Source of the DNA: Deinococcus sp. JMULE3
GTDB lineage: Bacteria; Deinococcota; Deinococci; Deinococcales; Deinococcaceae
Direction of reading: 5' to 3'
DNA length: 64,000 nt
NCBI RefSeq assembly: GCF_013337115.1
Contig: NZ_SGWE01000001.1
Location: forward strand, 251,001-315,000
The notes beneath the pieces are model-generated. The model made no database searches. It saw only the letters and a program-made list of their open reading frames with translations, and had not been told where the DNA came from. Both the position numbers and the translations under genes were made by a program. The first letter of the stretch is position 1, and the number at the start of each line of letters is the position of its first letter. Shown here one piece after another: positions 16,808-25,656 of the stretch.

Positions 16808-18393
16808 GCGGCCTCACCGCGCAGGGCCTGCGCGAGGAACTCGAGGCGCTCAGTCTCGCCGCGCAGGGTGCGGCGGACCCGGCCGAGCGCGCCACGCACC
16901 TGCGGGACGCGGCGTACCTCGCGCTGGACCTCGGCGATCCGGCCCTGGCCATGACGCACGCCCTGGCCTGCCTGGAGTCGGCGCGCCGCACCGCCGACCT
17001 GTCCCTGCAGGCCCGCGCGCACGTCACGATCGCGCTGGTCATGGGCGACGTCCACGACGACGTGGGCGCGGGCGCACACTTCCGGGAGGCCGAGGGGCTG
17101 GCCCGCAGCGCCCGCGACGCGCGGGGCGTGGCCGTCACCAGCGTGAACGCCGCCCACTACGACCAGGAACGCGGACATTACGCGGCCAGCGTGCTGCGCC
17201 TGCTGACCCTGCTGCGCTCGCCGTACGCGTCGGCGCTGCACTTCGACGCGCAGCGCAAGGGCCTCGATCAGGTGTTCCACATCAACTTCACGCGCGGCGC
17301 GGCCTGCGCGCTTCTGGGCCTGGGCGTGGACGCCGACCCCAGCCGGACAGGCCTCGACGCCCGGCGCGACGAGATCGACGCGCAACTGCGCGAATCCCAC
17401 GCGGTCCTGCAGCGCCTGCACCGGCGGGAGGAGCAGCTCGCGAACTCCCGCTGGCAGACCGACGTCCTGGAGGCGCTGCTGCTGCACGCGCGCCTGCACG
17501 GCGCACTGGACCGCGCAGGCGCACTGGCCGACGAATGGGTGCACCTCACGACCGACTGGAACGTGCGCGCGCAACTGGGCCGCGCCCTGCTGGGCCGCGC
17601 CGAACTGCGCGCCCAGCAGGGCCAGTGGGCGGCCGTGCGCGAGGACGCCGCCCGCGCCGCCGAACTGTTCGGGGACGAACACCCCAGCCGCGCACTGTCC
17701 GCGCAGCAGCTGCTCGCCCGCGCGTACGCCGCGCAGGGCGACTGGCGCGCCGCGTTCGAGGTGCAGCAGGCCCTCTCCACGCAGGCCGAACGGATCTACC
17801 GGGCGTTCACGCAGCAGAGCGCCCGGCTGCGCGTCATCGAGCGGCAGGCCATCGAGGCGGAGGTCCGCGCCGTCGCCTTCGCGGAGGCCGCGCTGCGCGA
17901 CCCGCTGACCGGCATTCCCAACCGCGCCGGGGCGCTGCGCCGACTCGACCAGCTGATCCGGGCCGCCCGGCGCGGCCGTCCCGGCGCGGTGGCGCTGCTG
18001 GACATCGACCACTTCAAGTCCGTGAACGACCGCCACGGGCACGCCGCCGGGGACGAGGTCCTGCGCCGCGTGGCGACCACCGTGACCCGCGCGATCCGCG
18101 AGGTGGACCAGCTGGCCCGCTACGGCGGCGAGGAGTTCCTGCTGGTCCTCGACGGCCTGAGTCTGCACGAGGCGCGCCGCGCCTGCCGCCGCGTCAGCCA
18201 GCTCATCACCGAGATCGACTGGGACGACGTCGCGCCGGGCCTGCGGGTCACGGCCAGCATCGGCGTGGCGGTCGTCCGCCCCGGCCTGGACCGCGAGGTC
18301 ATCCTGCGCGAGGCCGACGCCGCCATGTACGCCGCGAAGGCCGCCGGTCGCAACACCGTCCGCGTGGCCGTCACCAGCGGCTCGGCCGAATGA
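16804..18393 (+). CDS. TPR-like/GGDEF diguanylate cyclase
   Basis: 529 aa from GTG 16804 (GTGA overlap with the HD-GYP stop). Residues about 1-340 are Ala-rich helical repeats of TPR type (for example AAQGAADPAERATHLRDAAY). About 365-525 is GGDEF with RYGGEEFLLVLDG, an active-site form. Pairing a cyclase with a phosphodiesterase in one operon suggests local control of one cyclic di-GMP pool. Confidence 0.88.
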   Translation: MSGLTAQGLREELEALSLAAQGAADPAERATHLRDAAYLALDLGDPALAMTHALACLESARRTADLSLQARAHVTIALVMGDVHDDVGAGAHFREAEGLARSARDARGVAVTSVNAAHYDQERGHYAASVLRLLTLLRSPYASALHFDAQRKGLDQVFHINFTRGAACALLGLGVDADPSRTGLDARRDEIDAQLRESHAVLQRLHRREEQLANSRWQTDVLEALLLHARLHGALDRAGALADEWVHLTTDWNVRAQLGRALLGRAELRAQQGQWAAVREDAARAAELFGDEHPSRALSAQQLLARAYAAQGDWRAAFEVQQALSTQAERIYRAFTQQSARLRVIERQAIEAEVRAVAFAEAALRDPLTGIPNRAGALRRLDQLIRAARRGRPGAVALLDIDHFKSVNDRHGHAAGDEVLRRVATTVTRAIREVDQLARYGGEEFLLVLDGLSLHEARRACRRVSQLITEIDWDDVAPGLRVTASIGVAVVRPGLDREVILREADAAMYAAKAAGRNTVRVAVTSGSAE

Positions 18394-19427
18394 CCGGGAA
18401 TCCCCCCGGCCCCGACCTGATTCCGGAGCGCACCGCGCGGCTGCTGCGCGGCGCCACCGGTCCCGGCGGACCCAGCGCCGCCGCACTGGGCGTCGTGACC
18501 GGGCGCGGCGCACGCAGCACCCTGACCGTCGGTCACACCCGGCACGGTGGCCCCGCGCTGAGTGGACACGAGTGGTGGGACCTCGCCAGTCTCACCAAAC
18601 CGCTCCTGACTGCCCGTGAGCTGCTGCGCGCCGCTGAGGACGGCCTGCTCGACCTGGACGACCCGCTCGGACAGCATCTGCCGGACCTCGCCCACGGGCA
18701 GGACGCCGCGCTGCGGCAGCGCACGCTGCGCCAGCTGCTGACGCACAGCGCCGGACTGGGTCCCTGGGCGCGCCTGCACACCTGGGGAGACGAGGCGACC
18801 ATCCGTCACCGCCTCCTGCAGGAACCATGGGAGGTCGGTCCCGCCGGACCCGTGCGCTACTCGGACCTGGGGTACGTGCTCCTGGGCAGCGTCCTGGAAC
18901 GCGTCCGCGCCCGCCCGCTGCGCGGCTTCACGCTGGACCCCGGCCTGACCTTCAGCCCGGACGTCCACACGGTCTCCACTGAGGTCTGCGCGTGGCGTGG
19001 GCGGCTCCTGACGGCGGAGACCCATGACGAGAACGCCGCTGCCCTGGGGGGCACCGCCGGACACGCCGGGCTGTTCGGCACATTGAACGGCGTGCTGGAT
19101 CAGGCCGAGCGGCTGCTGCGCGGTGGCTGGCTCTCCCCGGCCGCGCAGGCCCTGGCCCTGCGCCCCCAGGTGCCGGAACGCACCCTGGCGTTCGTGCACG
19201 CCTGCCCCGGCTGGAGCGGCGGGAGCCTGTGCAGTCCCCACGCGGTGGGTCACACCGGCTTCACCGGGACTGGCCTGTGGGTGGATCCCCCACGCGGCCT
19301 GGCCTGGGTGCTGCTGACCAACCGCGTGCACCCGACCCGGCACACCCGGTTCGACATTCAGGGCCTGCGGCGCGCCGTGGGAAACACCCTGGCCGCGCAT
19401 CACACCCCCGATCGGGTGGAAGTCTGA
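18390..19427 (+). CDS. Beta-lactamase-family serine hydrolase
   Basis: 345 aa, ATG overlapping the previous stop. The class C/DD-peptidase-like fold is marked by DLASLTKPLLTA (Ser-x-x-Lys nucleophile), LLTHSAGLGPW, VRYSDLGYVLLG (Tyr motif) and VGHTGFTGTGLW near the C-terminus. No signal peptide is evident, so it is probably a cytoplasmic esterase or peptidase rather than a resistance enzyme. It shares the operon with two cyclic di-GMP enzymes; substrate unknown. Confidence 0.82.
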   Translation: MTGNPPGPDLIPERTARLLRGATGPGGPSAAALGVVTGRGARSTLTVGHTRHGGPALSGHEWWDLASLTKPLLTARELLRAAEDGLLDLDDPLGQHLPDLAHGQDAALRQRTLRQLLTHSAGLGPWARLHTWGDEATIRHRLLQEPWEVGPAGPVRYSDLGYVLLGSVLERVRARPLRGFTLDPGLTFSPDVHTVSTEVCAWRGRLLTAETHDENAAALGGTAGHAGLFGTLNGVLDQAERLLRGGWLSPAAQALALRPQVPERTLAFVHACPGWSGGSLCSPHAVGHTGFTGTGLWVDPPRGLAWVLLTNRVHPTRHTRFDIQGLRRAVGNTLAAHHTPDRVEV

Positions 19428-19562
19428 CAGGCATCTGTCAGGCGATTCGTGAAGGGGGGAATTTCTCACGTTCGATACCGATTCGGGGGATGGTGCGTTC
19501 CCGGCGCGGGTGGAACCATGAGCCTACCCGGTCACCCAGCCGTGACCCACGAGGAGTTCATC

Positions 19563-21272
19563 ATGCATACCCGCGAACAAGGCACCGCGCTGATCACCGT
19601 CCTCATGACGGCTGTCCTGCTCATGGGCGTCGTCACCGTCACCACGCAACTCACGCTGGGCAGCCGTAAGACCGGCGCGGACGACACCCGCACCTTCCAG
19701 TCCGCCCTGCAGGGCGAGAGTGCCCTGGCCGACTTCCTGGTCTGGGCGCAGGACAACGGCCAGTTCCTGGGCAGCGTCCCGGCCGGGTGCGTCAGCACCA
19801 ACGCGATCTCGCAGCTGTCCTGCACCACCAAGGAGTGGCTGAAGACGTACCCCGGCAGCGGCGGCGTGAACCTGAAACTGGCCGGTATCCAGCTGTCGGG
19901 CAGCAACATCGTCACCATGGACGTCGAGGCGAGTTCCACCTCGGGCGGCTCGAACACCCGCATCCTGCAGCAGTACAAACTGAAGAAGCTGGATCTGCCG
20001 CCCCTGAACGTGCCCTCCGCCGTGCTGTCGTTCCCCGGCGTGGACGTTGGCGGGAACGCCAGCATCGGCGGGACGGTCCTGCCGACCTCACTGCCCGACG
20101 GATATGGGCTGTTCAAGAACTTCGCGCGCAGCACCGCCACGTCGGTCACGCCGCTGGCCAAGGGCAGCACCATGCAGGTCGCCCTGAGTGGCGACGCCGA
20201 CCAGGTCCGCCGCCTGTCCCGCATGAGGGCCGGGGACTACGTGCAGTTGCCCCTGGCGAACAGCGCCGTGGGGAATCTGGCCACCCCGCTCCAGACCGGC
20301 ACCTTCAAGATCACGAACAACGCGGGCGGCGCCCTGAGCCTGGAGGCCGTGCAGATCCCGGCGGCCGTCGGCAGTTTCAGCCCCTTCATGCCGAAGAACG
20401 AGACGCAGCTGGACTACGTCATGAACGGCGTCGTGAGTGCCGGCGCCGGGAACCTGACCCTGCGCGCCACCGAGACGTTCATCAAGGGTGACAAGGTCGC
20501 CGTGAAGATCGCGGGCGTCACGTACACCGCGACCGTCACGGCGGACGGCGCGGCCAACGCGACCAGCGGGAACACCTCGGTCAGCATCGGCGCCTGGAGC
20601 CCCGCCACACCCGTGATTCCCGAGGGCACGGCCGTCGCCAAGTCCACGAACGCCGTCGTGACCAGCGGGGACTACAAAGACTGCTCCACCAGTGCGCTGG
20701 GCGTCACCAACAAATGCTCCACCAGCGATCTGGTCGGCGGCCTGATCACCGGCGCCGCCGCGAATGCCTACGCGCCCAGCCCCCTGAACGACGCGATGTT
20801 CATCAAGACCTTCGGCCGCACTCCCGCCGAACTGAAATCCATGGCGACCGTGATTCCCGAGGCGAACTTCGACCGCGAGGCCGCGAACATCAACGGTCTG
20901 ACCTGGCTGTCCAGCAGCGGCGGCAGCGTCAACCTGAACAACGAGAAGCTGCGCGGCACCGGCATCCTGATCGTGGACGGCGACCTGAACATCAACCAGA
21001 ACCAGGCGGACGCCTGCGACATGAAAGGCGTGATCTACGTGCGCGGCAACCTCAGCATCCAGGGGAACCTGGGCCTGTGCGGCGCGATCGTCGTGGAGGG
21101 CAGCATCACCGACACCACCGGCATGAAGGTCGTCGGGACCGACGGTGAGGACACCAAGTTCAGCGGCACCGGCCGCAAGGTGCAGTACGATCCGAACGTG
21201 ATCATGGACATCACCGCCGGCGCCGGTAAATACGTCCTGAGCCTCGAACAGGGCACCTGGAGACAGCGGTGA
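19563..21272 (+). CDS. PilX-like pilus assembly protein with beta-helix-like C-terminus
   Basis: 569 aa from ATG 19563 with a GGAG site upstream; the frame extends to 19449 without a ribosome site. EQGTALITVLMTAVLLMGVVT resembles the N-terminal membrane segment of PilX-type minor pilins. The long middle is Ser/Thr/Gly-rich. The C-terminal part (about 445-545) has short repeated strands (GILIVDGDLNINQ, GVIYVRGNLSIQG, GAIVVEGSI) like a bactofilin-type beta helix. First gene of a four-gene pilin operon, with the next start overlapping its stop. Confidence 0.75.
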   Translation: MHTREQGTALITVLMTAVLLMGVVTVTTQLTLGSRKTGADDTRTFQSALQGESALADFLVWAQDNGQFLGSVPAGCVSTNAISQLSCTTKEWLKTYPGSGGVNLKLAGIQLSGSNIVTMDVEASSTSGGSNTRILQQYKLKKLDLPPLNVPSAVLSFPGVDVGGNASIGGTVLPTSLPDGYGLFKNFARSTATSVTPLAKGSTMQVALSGDADQVRRLSRMRAGDYVQLPLANSAVGNLATPLQTGTFKITNNAGGALSLEAVQIPAAVGSFSPFMPKNETQLDYVMNGVVSAGAGNLTLRATETFIKGDKVAVKIAGVTYTATVTADGAANATSGNTSVSIGAWSPATPVIPEGTAVAKSTNAVVTSGDYKDCSTSALGVTNKCSTSDLVGGLITGAAANAYAPSPLNDAMFIKTFGRTPAELKSMATVIPEANFDREAANINGLTWLSSSGGSVNLNNEKLRGTGILIVDGDLNINQNQADACDMKGVIYVRGNLSIQGNLGLCGAIVVEGSITDTTGMKVVGTDGEDTKFSGTGRKVQYDPNVIMDITAGAGKYVLSLEQGTWRQR

Positions 21273-21703
21273 GGGGCACGCAGGGCTTCAGCCTGCTGGA
21301 AGTGCTGTTCGTGGTCACCATCCTGGGCATCCTGCTGGCCCTCGGCGTCCCCAGCTACCAGCGCTGGATCACCCGCACCGAACTCGACCGCGCCGCCGGG
21401 CTGGTCGCCACCGAGATCCAGACCACCCGCAGCGCCGCCCGCAAGGGCACCGTCCAGACTTTCACGGCCACCGCGGGCGGCACCAGCGTCGTCAGTCGCG
21501 GCACCACGCTCAACCTCCCCACCGCGAAGACCGACGGGGCCGTGAGTCTCACGTTCCAGCCGCCCTTCGGGACCATCCAGACCCCAGCCGGGGCCGTCGC
21601 GCCCATCACGCCCGTCAACGTGATCGTCCGCTCCACCCGTGACCCGAACCTGTTCCGCACCGTCAGTGTCGTCAGCCTGATGGGGAAGGTGATCGTGAAA
21701 TGA
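21269..21703 (+). CDS. Type IV pilin-like/GspH-like protein
   Basis: 144 aa. QGFSLLEVLFVVTILGILLA is a class III prepilin signal: cleavage after Gly, then Phe, with Glu at mature position 5. The remainder is a small beta-rich head. GTG start overlaps the previous stop, and the following gene overlaps again. Probable minor pilin of a type IV pilus or DNA-uptake fibre. Confidence 0.85.
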   Translation: MRGTQGFSLLEVLFVVTILGILLALGVPSYQRWITRTELDRAAGLVATEIQTTRSAARKGTVQTFTATAGGTSVVSRGTTLNLPTAKTDGAVSLTFQPPFGTIQTPAGAVAPITPVNVIVRSTRDPNLFRTVSVVSLMGKVIVK

Positions 21704-22089
21704 ACCACCAGGGCTTCACCATCGTCGAACTGCTCGTCTCCATCGCCATCCTGGGCCTGATCCTGATCACCATCGGCGCCGTCCTGCCCGGACTGGCCAA
21801 GGTCAACCGCAGTTCCGCGCAGGACCAGACCACCGTGCTCGCCGCCCGCGCGTACTTCGAGCAGGTCCGTTCCCAGCTGAAGGCCGATTTCAACGGCAGC
21901 GTCACCGGCCTCAGCATTCCGGGCAACAACCAGAACGGCATGAAATGCACCCCCAGCGAGACCAGCAAGTACAGCACGGTCACCACCACCCTGAAGGTCA
22001 GCCGGACCGTCACCCTGACCTGCGTATCGAGCGGCCGCACCAGCACCTTCAAACTGACGGTCGCCAACCCGGACCTGGGCGCCGTATGA
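21700..22089 (+). CDS. Prepilin-type minor pilin
   Basis: 129 aa. HQGFTIVELLVSIAILGLIL is a canonical prepilin peptidase site and hydrophobic helix. The short head contains two cysteines (KCTPSE and LTCVSS) that could form a disulfide. Tightly coupled within the pilin operon. It resembles PilV/GspI-type minor pilins in size; the exact class cannot be told. Confidence 0.83.
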   Translation: MNHQGFTIVELLVSIAILGLILITIGAVLPGLAKVNRSSAQDQTTVLAARAYFEQVRSQLKADFNGSVTGLSIPGNNQNGMKCTPSETSKYSTVTTTLKVSRTVTLTCVSSGRTSTFKLTVANPDLGAV

Positions 22090-22856
22090 ACCAGCGGTCT
22101 ATGAAACGCGAGCAGGGCTTCACCCTCATCGAACTGCTGGTCGGCATGAGCATTCTCGCGGTGCTGATGGTCGCGATGTTCAACTTCCAGCAGAGCACCT
22201 CCAAGTTCGCCACCAGTCAGAACAGCGTCGCGCAGCGCCTCCAGACCATCAACGACCTGTCCGGGTACCTGGGCGACCAGCTGCGCGCCGCCGGTGGCGT
22301 CGCCCCCGCCGGGACCAGCCTCCCGGACGGCACCGCGGCCGGAACCCTGTCCAGCTGCGACCCGACCGGCACCTCACCGTGCCTGGCCCTGCTGATTCCC
22401 GTCGTGGAGGACGAGCGCGGCGCGGCCGCCTGCGCCACCACGCCCGCCACCGAACCCGGCCGGATCGTGGGCTGGACCCTGAACGTCTACCGCTACGTGC
22501 CCCGCACCAAACTCGAGGCGGCCCTAAAGACCGTCAGCAGCAGCACCCTGGACAGCGCCGCGTACGGTCTGGTCGAGGTTCGCCTGCAGAACCCCAGCAA
22601 TCCGGTCAAGGCCGCCGGGAGCTGCGGCACCAGCAAACCCCTCCCGGACGCCGTCAGTGCCTACACGACCGTCATCGGCCGGAACCTGATCAGCGACGGG
22701 GCCGTCGTGGGCACCGACCCGGCCTTCGCGTACGACGCCACCAAGCGACTCGTCACGCTGCGCCTGCGAACCGTCGAACTCGTGCAGAACAAGCTGACCT
22801 ACACGCCCAGCGACCGCTTCTACACGCTGAACGTCAACACCCGCAACGTGTTCTGA
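22086..22856 (+). CDS. PilW-like minor pilin
   Basis: 256 aa from ATG 22086 (ATGA overlap). EQGFTLIELLVGMSILAVLM is the prepilin signal. The large head with several cysteines matches PilW/GspJ-like minor pilins, which prime pilus assembly. Last gene of the operon, followed by a hairpin terminator. Confidence 0.83.
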   Translation: MNQRSMKREQGFTLIELLVGMSILAVLMVAMFNFQQSTSKFATSQNSVAQRLQTINDLSGYLGDQLRAAGGVAPAGTSLPDGTAAGTLSSCDPTGTSPCLALLIPVVEDERGAAACATTPATEPGRIVGWTLNVYRYVPRTKLEAALKTVSSSTLDSAAYGLVEVRLQNPSNPVKAAGSCGTSKPLPDAVSAYTTVIGRNLISDGAVVGTDPAFAYDATKRLVTLRLRTVELVQNKLTYTPSDRFYTLNVNTRNVF

Positions 22857-22868
22857 TCGCTGCAGGGA

Positions 22869-22900
22869 AGGGGCGCCGGGGCAGACTCCCCCGGCGCCTC
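22869..22900 (+). terminator. Hairpin terminator after the pilin operon
   Basis: GGCGCCGGGG pairs with CCCCGGCGCC around a short loop, followed by TCTTCCTG. The stem is strong, but there is no long T run. Confidence 0.65.
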
Positions 22901-22974
22901 TTCCTGATCACCGCGCGCCTCACGTCGTCTGGCGGGTTCGTGAAGGAAAGGGCGTATCGCGGGTCTGGGGTGGG

Positions 22975-23023
22975 TACACTGCGCGGCATGACACGAGCGG
23001 TGGCCGGGTGGGTGGAGGCGTGA
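22975..23023 (+). promoter_or_regulatory. Possible leaderless 11-codon upstream reading frame
   Basis: TACACT at 22975 is a TANNNT -10 box, 7 bases before ATG 22988. That ATG opens an 11-codon frame (MTRAVAGWVEA) whose stop overlaps GTG 23020 of the flavoprotein as GTGA. It could couple translation of the flavoprotein to a leaderless message. Weak -35; prediction only. Confidence 0.4.
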
Positions 23024-24687
23024 TCACGGCGGACTGCCTGCGGGACCTGCCGCTGTTCGAGGGCGTCCCGGAGGGCCTGCTGCACGCGGCGGCGCAGGAC
23101 GCGGCGGACGTGCGCGTCAATCCGGGCGAGTACCTGATCCGCGAGGGGGACACGGCGGCGTTCTTCGTGCTGCTGGAGGGCGAACTGGCAGTCACCAAGG
23201 AGGTCGGCGGCGCGGTGCAGGCGGTGGACACGTACCGGCCCGGCGATTCGTTCGGGGAGCTGCCGCTGCTGCTGGGCACGGCGGCGACGGTGGACCTGCG
23301 GGCGCAGGCGCCGGTGCGCGCCATGCGGCTGGAGGGGCCGGAGTTCATGACGCTGCTCGCGTACACGGAGGTCCTGTCGGGGCGGGTGCTGGCGAACCTG
23401 GCGCGGCGGGTGGGGAACCTGCAGCGGGTGACGCTGGAGGCGCCGCAGGCGGTGACGCTGCTGGTCGGTTCGGCGGACGACCTGCACTGCTTCGGGCTGC
23501 GGGACTTCCTGTCGCGCAATCAGGTGGTGTTCCGGTGGCTGGACCCGGCGTCGTCCGCGCTGACCTGCGTGCTCCCGGCGGGCGTGCTGGATGGGCCTCT
23601 GCCGGCGGTGGTGCTGCCGGACGGCGAGGTGCTGCGCCAGCCCAGCGTGCGGGACGTGGCGACGCGGGTGGGCCTGCAGGTGCAGCCTGAACACGACGAG
23701 TACGACGTGGTGATCGTGGGCGGCGGCCCGGCGGGGCTGGCGGCGGCGGTGTACGGCGCCTCGGAGGGCCTGTGCACCCTGCTGATCGAGAAAGAAGCGC
23801 CGGGGGGGCAGGCGGGCACGAGCAGCCGCATCGAGAACTACCTGGGTTTCCCGACCGGCCTGTCCGGCGCGGAACTGAGTGCGCGGGCGCTGCGGCAGGC
23901 GCGGCGTTTCGGGGCGGAGGTCGTCCTGACGCGCGAGGTCGCGGCCCTGACGCCAGGCCCGGACGGGCACGAGGTGCGGCTCGACGGCGGCACGCGGGTC
24001 CGGGCGCGCAGCGTGGTGCTGACCATGGGCGTGTCGTGGCGGACCCTGCCCCTGCCGGACGCGGCCCGCTTCGTGGGGCGCGGCGTGTGGTACGGCGCGG
24101 CCCGCACCGAGGCGCCGGGCACGCGCGGCAAGAACGTGTACCTGATCGGCGGGGGGAACTCGGCGGGGCAGGCGGCAATGTTCTTCTCGAACTACGCGCG
24201 GCGCGTGTCCATCCTGATCCGCGCCGACCACGTCGAGAAGGGCATGTCGCAGTACCTGATCGATCAACTGCGGGCCCGCGCGAACGTGCGCATCTGCGAG
24301 TGCTGCGAGGTCACCGCCCTGCACGGCGACGCGCACCTGAGTGGCCTGACGGTGCACCACTCGGACAGCGGCGAGGACGAGCATGTCGAGACCGACTCGC
24401 TGTTCGTGCTGATCGGCGCGGATGCCCGCACGGACTGGCTGCGGGACGTGGTCCTGCGGGACGAGCGCGGGTACGTCTGCTCGGGCCTGGACCTGGCACC
24501 GCAGGGGGCGTGGCCGCTGTCACGCGATCCCTTCCCGCTGGAGACGAGCGTACCGGGCGTATTCGTGGCGGGCGACGTGCGGCGCGGCTCGGTCAAGCGG
24601 GTAGCGAGCAGTGTCGGCGAGGGCAGTATGAGCATCGCCCTGGTCCACCAGTACCTCGCGCTGGCAGAGCGGGATGGCCGCGGCTGA
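23020..24687 (+). CDS. cNMP-binding, thioredoxin reductase-like flavoprotein
   Basis: 555 aa from GTG 23020; GTG 23008 would add four residues. Residues about 8-130 are a cyclic-nucleotide-binding domain (GEYLIREGDTAAFFVLLEGE, RPGDSFGELPLL). A short glutaredoxin-like region follows. A TrxR-like part has the FAD site VVIVGGGPAGLAAAVYGAS near 229 and the NAD(P)H site YLIGGGNSAGQAA near 372. Where thioredoxin reductases carry CATC, this protein reads GVWYGAARTEAPG, so the redox disulfide is absent. It may act as a ligand-gated NAD(P)H oxidoreductase with another acceptor. Confidence 0.85.
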   Translation: MITADCLRDLPLFEGVPEGLLHAAAQDAADVRVNPGEYLIREGDTAAFFVLLEGELAVTKEVGGAVQAVDTYRPGDSFGELPLLLGTAATVDLRAQAPVRAMRLEGPEFMTLLAYTEVLSGRVLANLARRVGNLQRVTLEAPQAVTLLVGSADDLHCFGLRDFLSRNQVVFRWLDPASSALTCVLPAGVLDGPLPAVVLPDGEVLRQPSVRDVATRVGLQVQPEHDEYDVVIVGGGPAGLAAAVYGASEGLCTLLIEKEAPGGQAGTSSRIENYLGFPTGLSGAELSARALRQARRFGAEVVLTREVAALTPGPDGHEVRLDGGTRVRARSVVLTMGVSWRTLPLPDAARFVGRGVWYGAARTEAPGTRGKNVYLIGGGNSAGQAAMFFSNYARRVSILIRADHVEKGMSQYLIDQLRARANVRICECCEVTALHGDAHLSGLTVHHSDSGEDEHVETDSLFVLIGADARTDWLRDVVLRDERGYVCSGLDLAPQGAWPLSRDPFPLETSVPGVFVAGDVRRGSVKRVASSVGEGSMSIALVHQYLALAERDGRG

Positions 24688-24739
24688 TCCTGCGCCCCTC
24701 TGCTCCACTGATCTGAAGAGCGAGTCCAGCCAGGAACGT

Positions 24740-24757
24740 CGCATGTTGTCCGATAGG
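24740..24757 (-). repeat. Degenerate inverted iteron
   Basis: On the minus strand it reads CCTATCGGACAACATGCG, one mismatch from the iteron core found ten times at 25264-25610 on the other strand. Confidence 0.6.
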
Positions 24758-24800
24758 CCCAGGCCGAATGGGCACGAGATTCAGGGTGCGCGGCGTGATC

Positions 24801-24819
24801 TGGACCACCGGGTGGTCCA
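24801..24819. repeat. parS-like palindrome 1
   Basis: TGGACCACCGGGTGGTCCA: 9-base perfect arms around one central base. Most distant copy, on the repA side of the replicon core, between the flavoprotein and the ArsR pseudogene. Confidence 0.8.
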
Positions 24820-24861
24820 TGGGAGCCGGGGCGACCAGGGAGGGTTCGGCGGCGCGTGACT

Positions 24862-25138
24862 TCAGGATCGTTCGCGGGCGTGTTCGATGGCGTTCGTCAG
24901 CAGCAGGGTGACGTGCTGGTCGGCCAGGCGGTAGAAGACGCTGCGGCCGTCCCGGTGCGCGCTGACCAGCCGGTGTTCGCGCAGGAGACGCAACTGGTGA
25001 CTGGTGGCGCTCTCGCTGATGCCCGCCACGAGCGCCAGATCGTGCACGCACAGGTCCCCGGGCGCGGGCCACCGCCTGCGGATGCAGGCAGTCCTCGGCT
25101 CAGGTCGCGTCCAGTGCGACGGGGGCGGACGAACTCAT
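24862..25138 (-). pseudogene. Broken ArsR/SmtB-family repressor
   Basis: The 3' part, LCVHDLALVAGISESATSHQ then LRLLREHRLV, is the recognition-helix half of an ArsR/SmtB metal-responsive repressor. Upstream, ATG 25138 starts MSSSAPVALDAT and runs into TGA. The sequence beyond that stop still encodes AEDCLHPQAVARAR, the usual N-terminal metal-site region, but in a different frame from the 3' part. About 45 codons expected between the two parts are missing. So there is a nonsense codon plus a frame-changing deletion. Any metal transporter it controlled is not next to it. Confidence 0.75.
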
Positions 25139-25263
25139 CCTGCCATCCTATCGCGGCTCTGCGCGAGCACACAGCGGACACGGGACAGGGCATCCCATCC
25201 GGCCTCCCACTTGCCTGACAGCGAAATGTGCATTCTGTATTCTGCTCTAAGGCTCTATTTTGA

Positions 25264-25610
25264 CTATCGGACAACTTGCGCCGTTTTTTCGCAATGCCCT
25301 ATCGGACAACTTGCGCCGTTTGGACGACCGGAGCGCTCTGGGCGGGAAAATCTCGACACTCCATCCGCGCAAGATCGACCTATCGGACAACTTGCGCCGT
25401 TTGGGCTGAAACTATCGGACAACTTGCGCCGTTTTTATCCACAGGTATCGGACAACTTGCGCCGTTTGGTGTCACTAGGTATCGGACAACTTGCGCCAAA
25501 CCTATCGGACAACTTGCGCCGTTTGCCCTGCAGGTATCGGACAACTTGCGCCGTTCAGGGGGTCAAACTATCGGACAACTTGCGCCGAACTATCGGACAA
25601 CTTGCGCCGA
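25264..25610 (+). repeat. Ten direct iterons of a replication origin
   Basis: Core TATCGGACAACTTGCGCC, usually followed by GTTT. Copies begin at 25264, 25299, 25380, 25412, 25445, 25479, 25502, 25534, 25568 and 25590, all on the plus strand. Apart from one larger gap they are 22-23 or 32-35 bases apart, two or three helical turns, so an initiator would bind one DNA face. They lie directly upstream of repA and identify the origin of an iteron-controlled replicon. They account for most of the 600-bp gap between the ArsR remnant and repA. Confidence 0.95.
25435..25443 (+). promoter_or_regulatory. Consensus DnaA box inside the iteron array
   Basis: TTATCCACA, a perfect match to the classic DnaA box, between the fourth and fifth iterons. 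Host DnaA may assist RepA in opening the origin. Confidence 0.8.
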
Positions 25611-25656
25611 AAAGGCCGTTTTTTCTCGTGTGGCACACATCTCGGTTGGGCGCTTG

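Noticed and set aside
25264..25610. CRISPR-like array
   Set aside because: Repeats are 18-23 bases with spacers from about zero to 14 bases except one, no cas genes, and they sit before an initiator gene: iterons.
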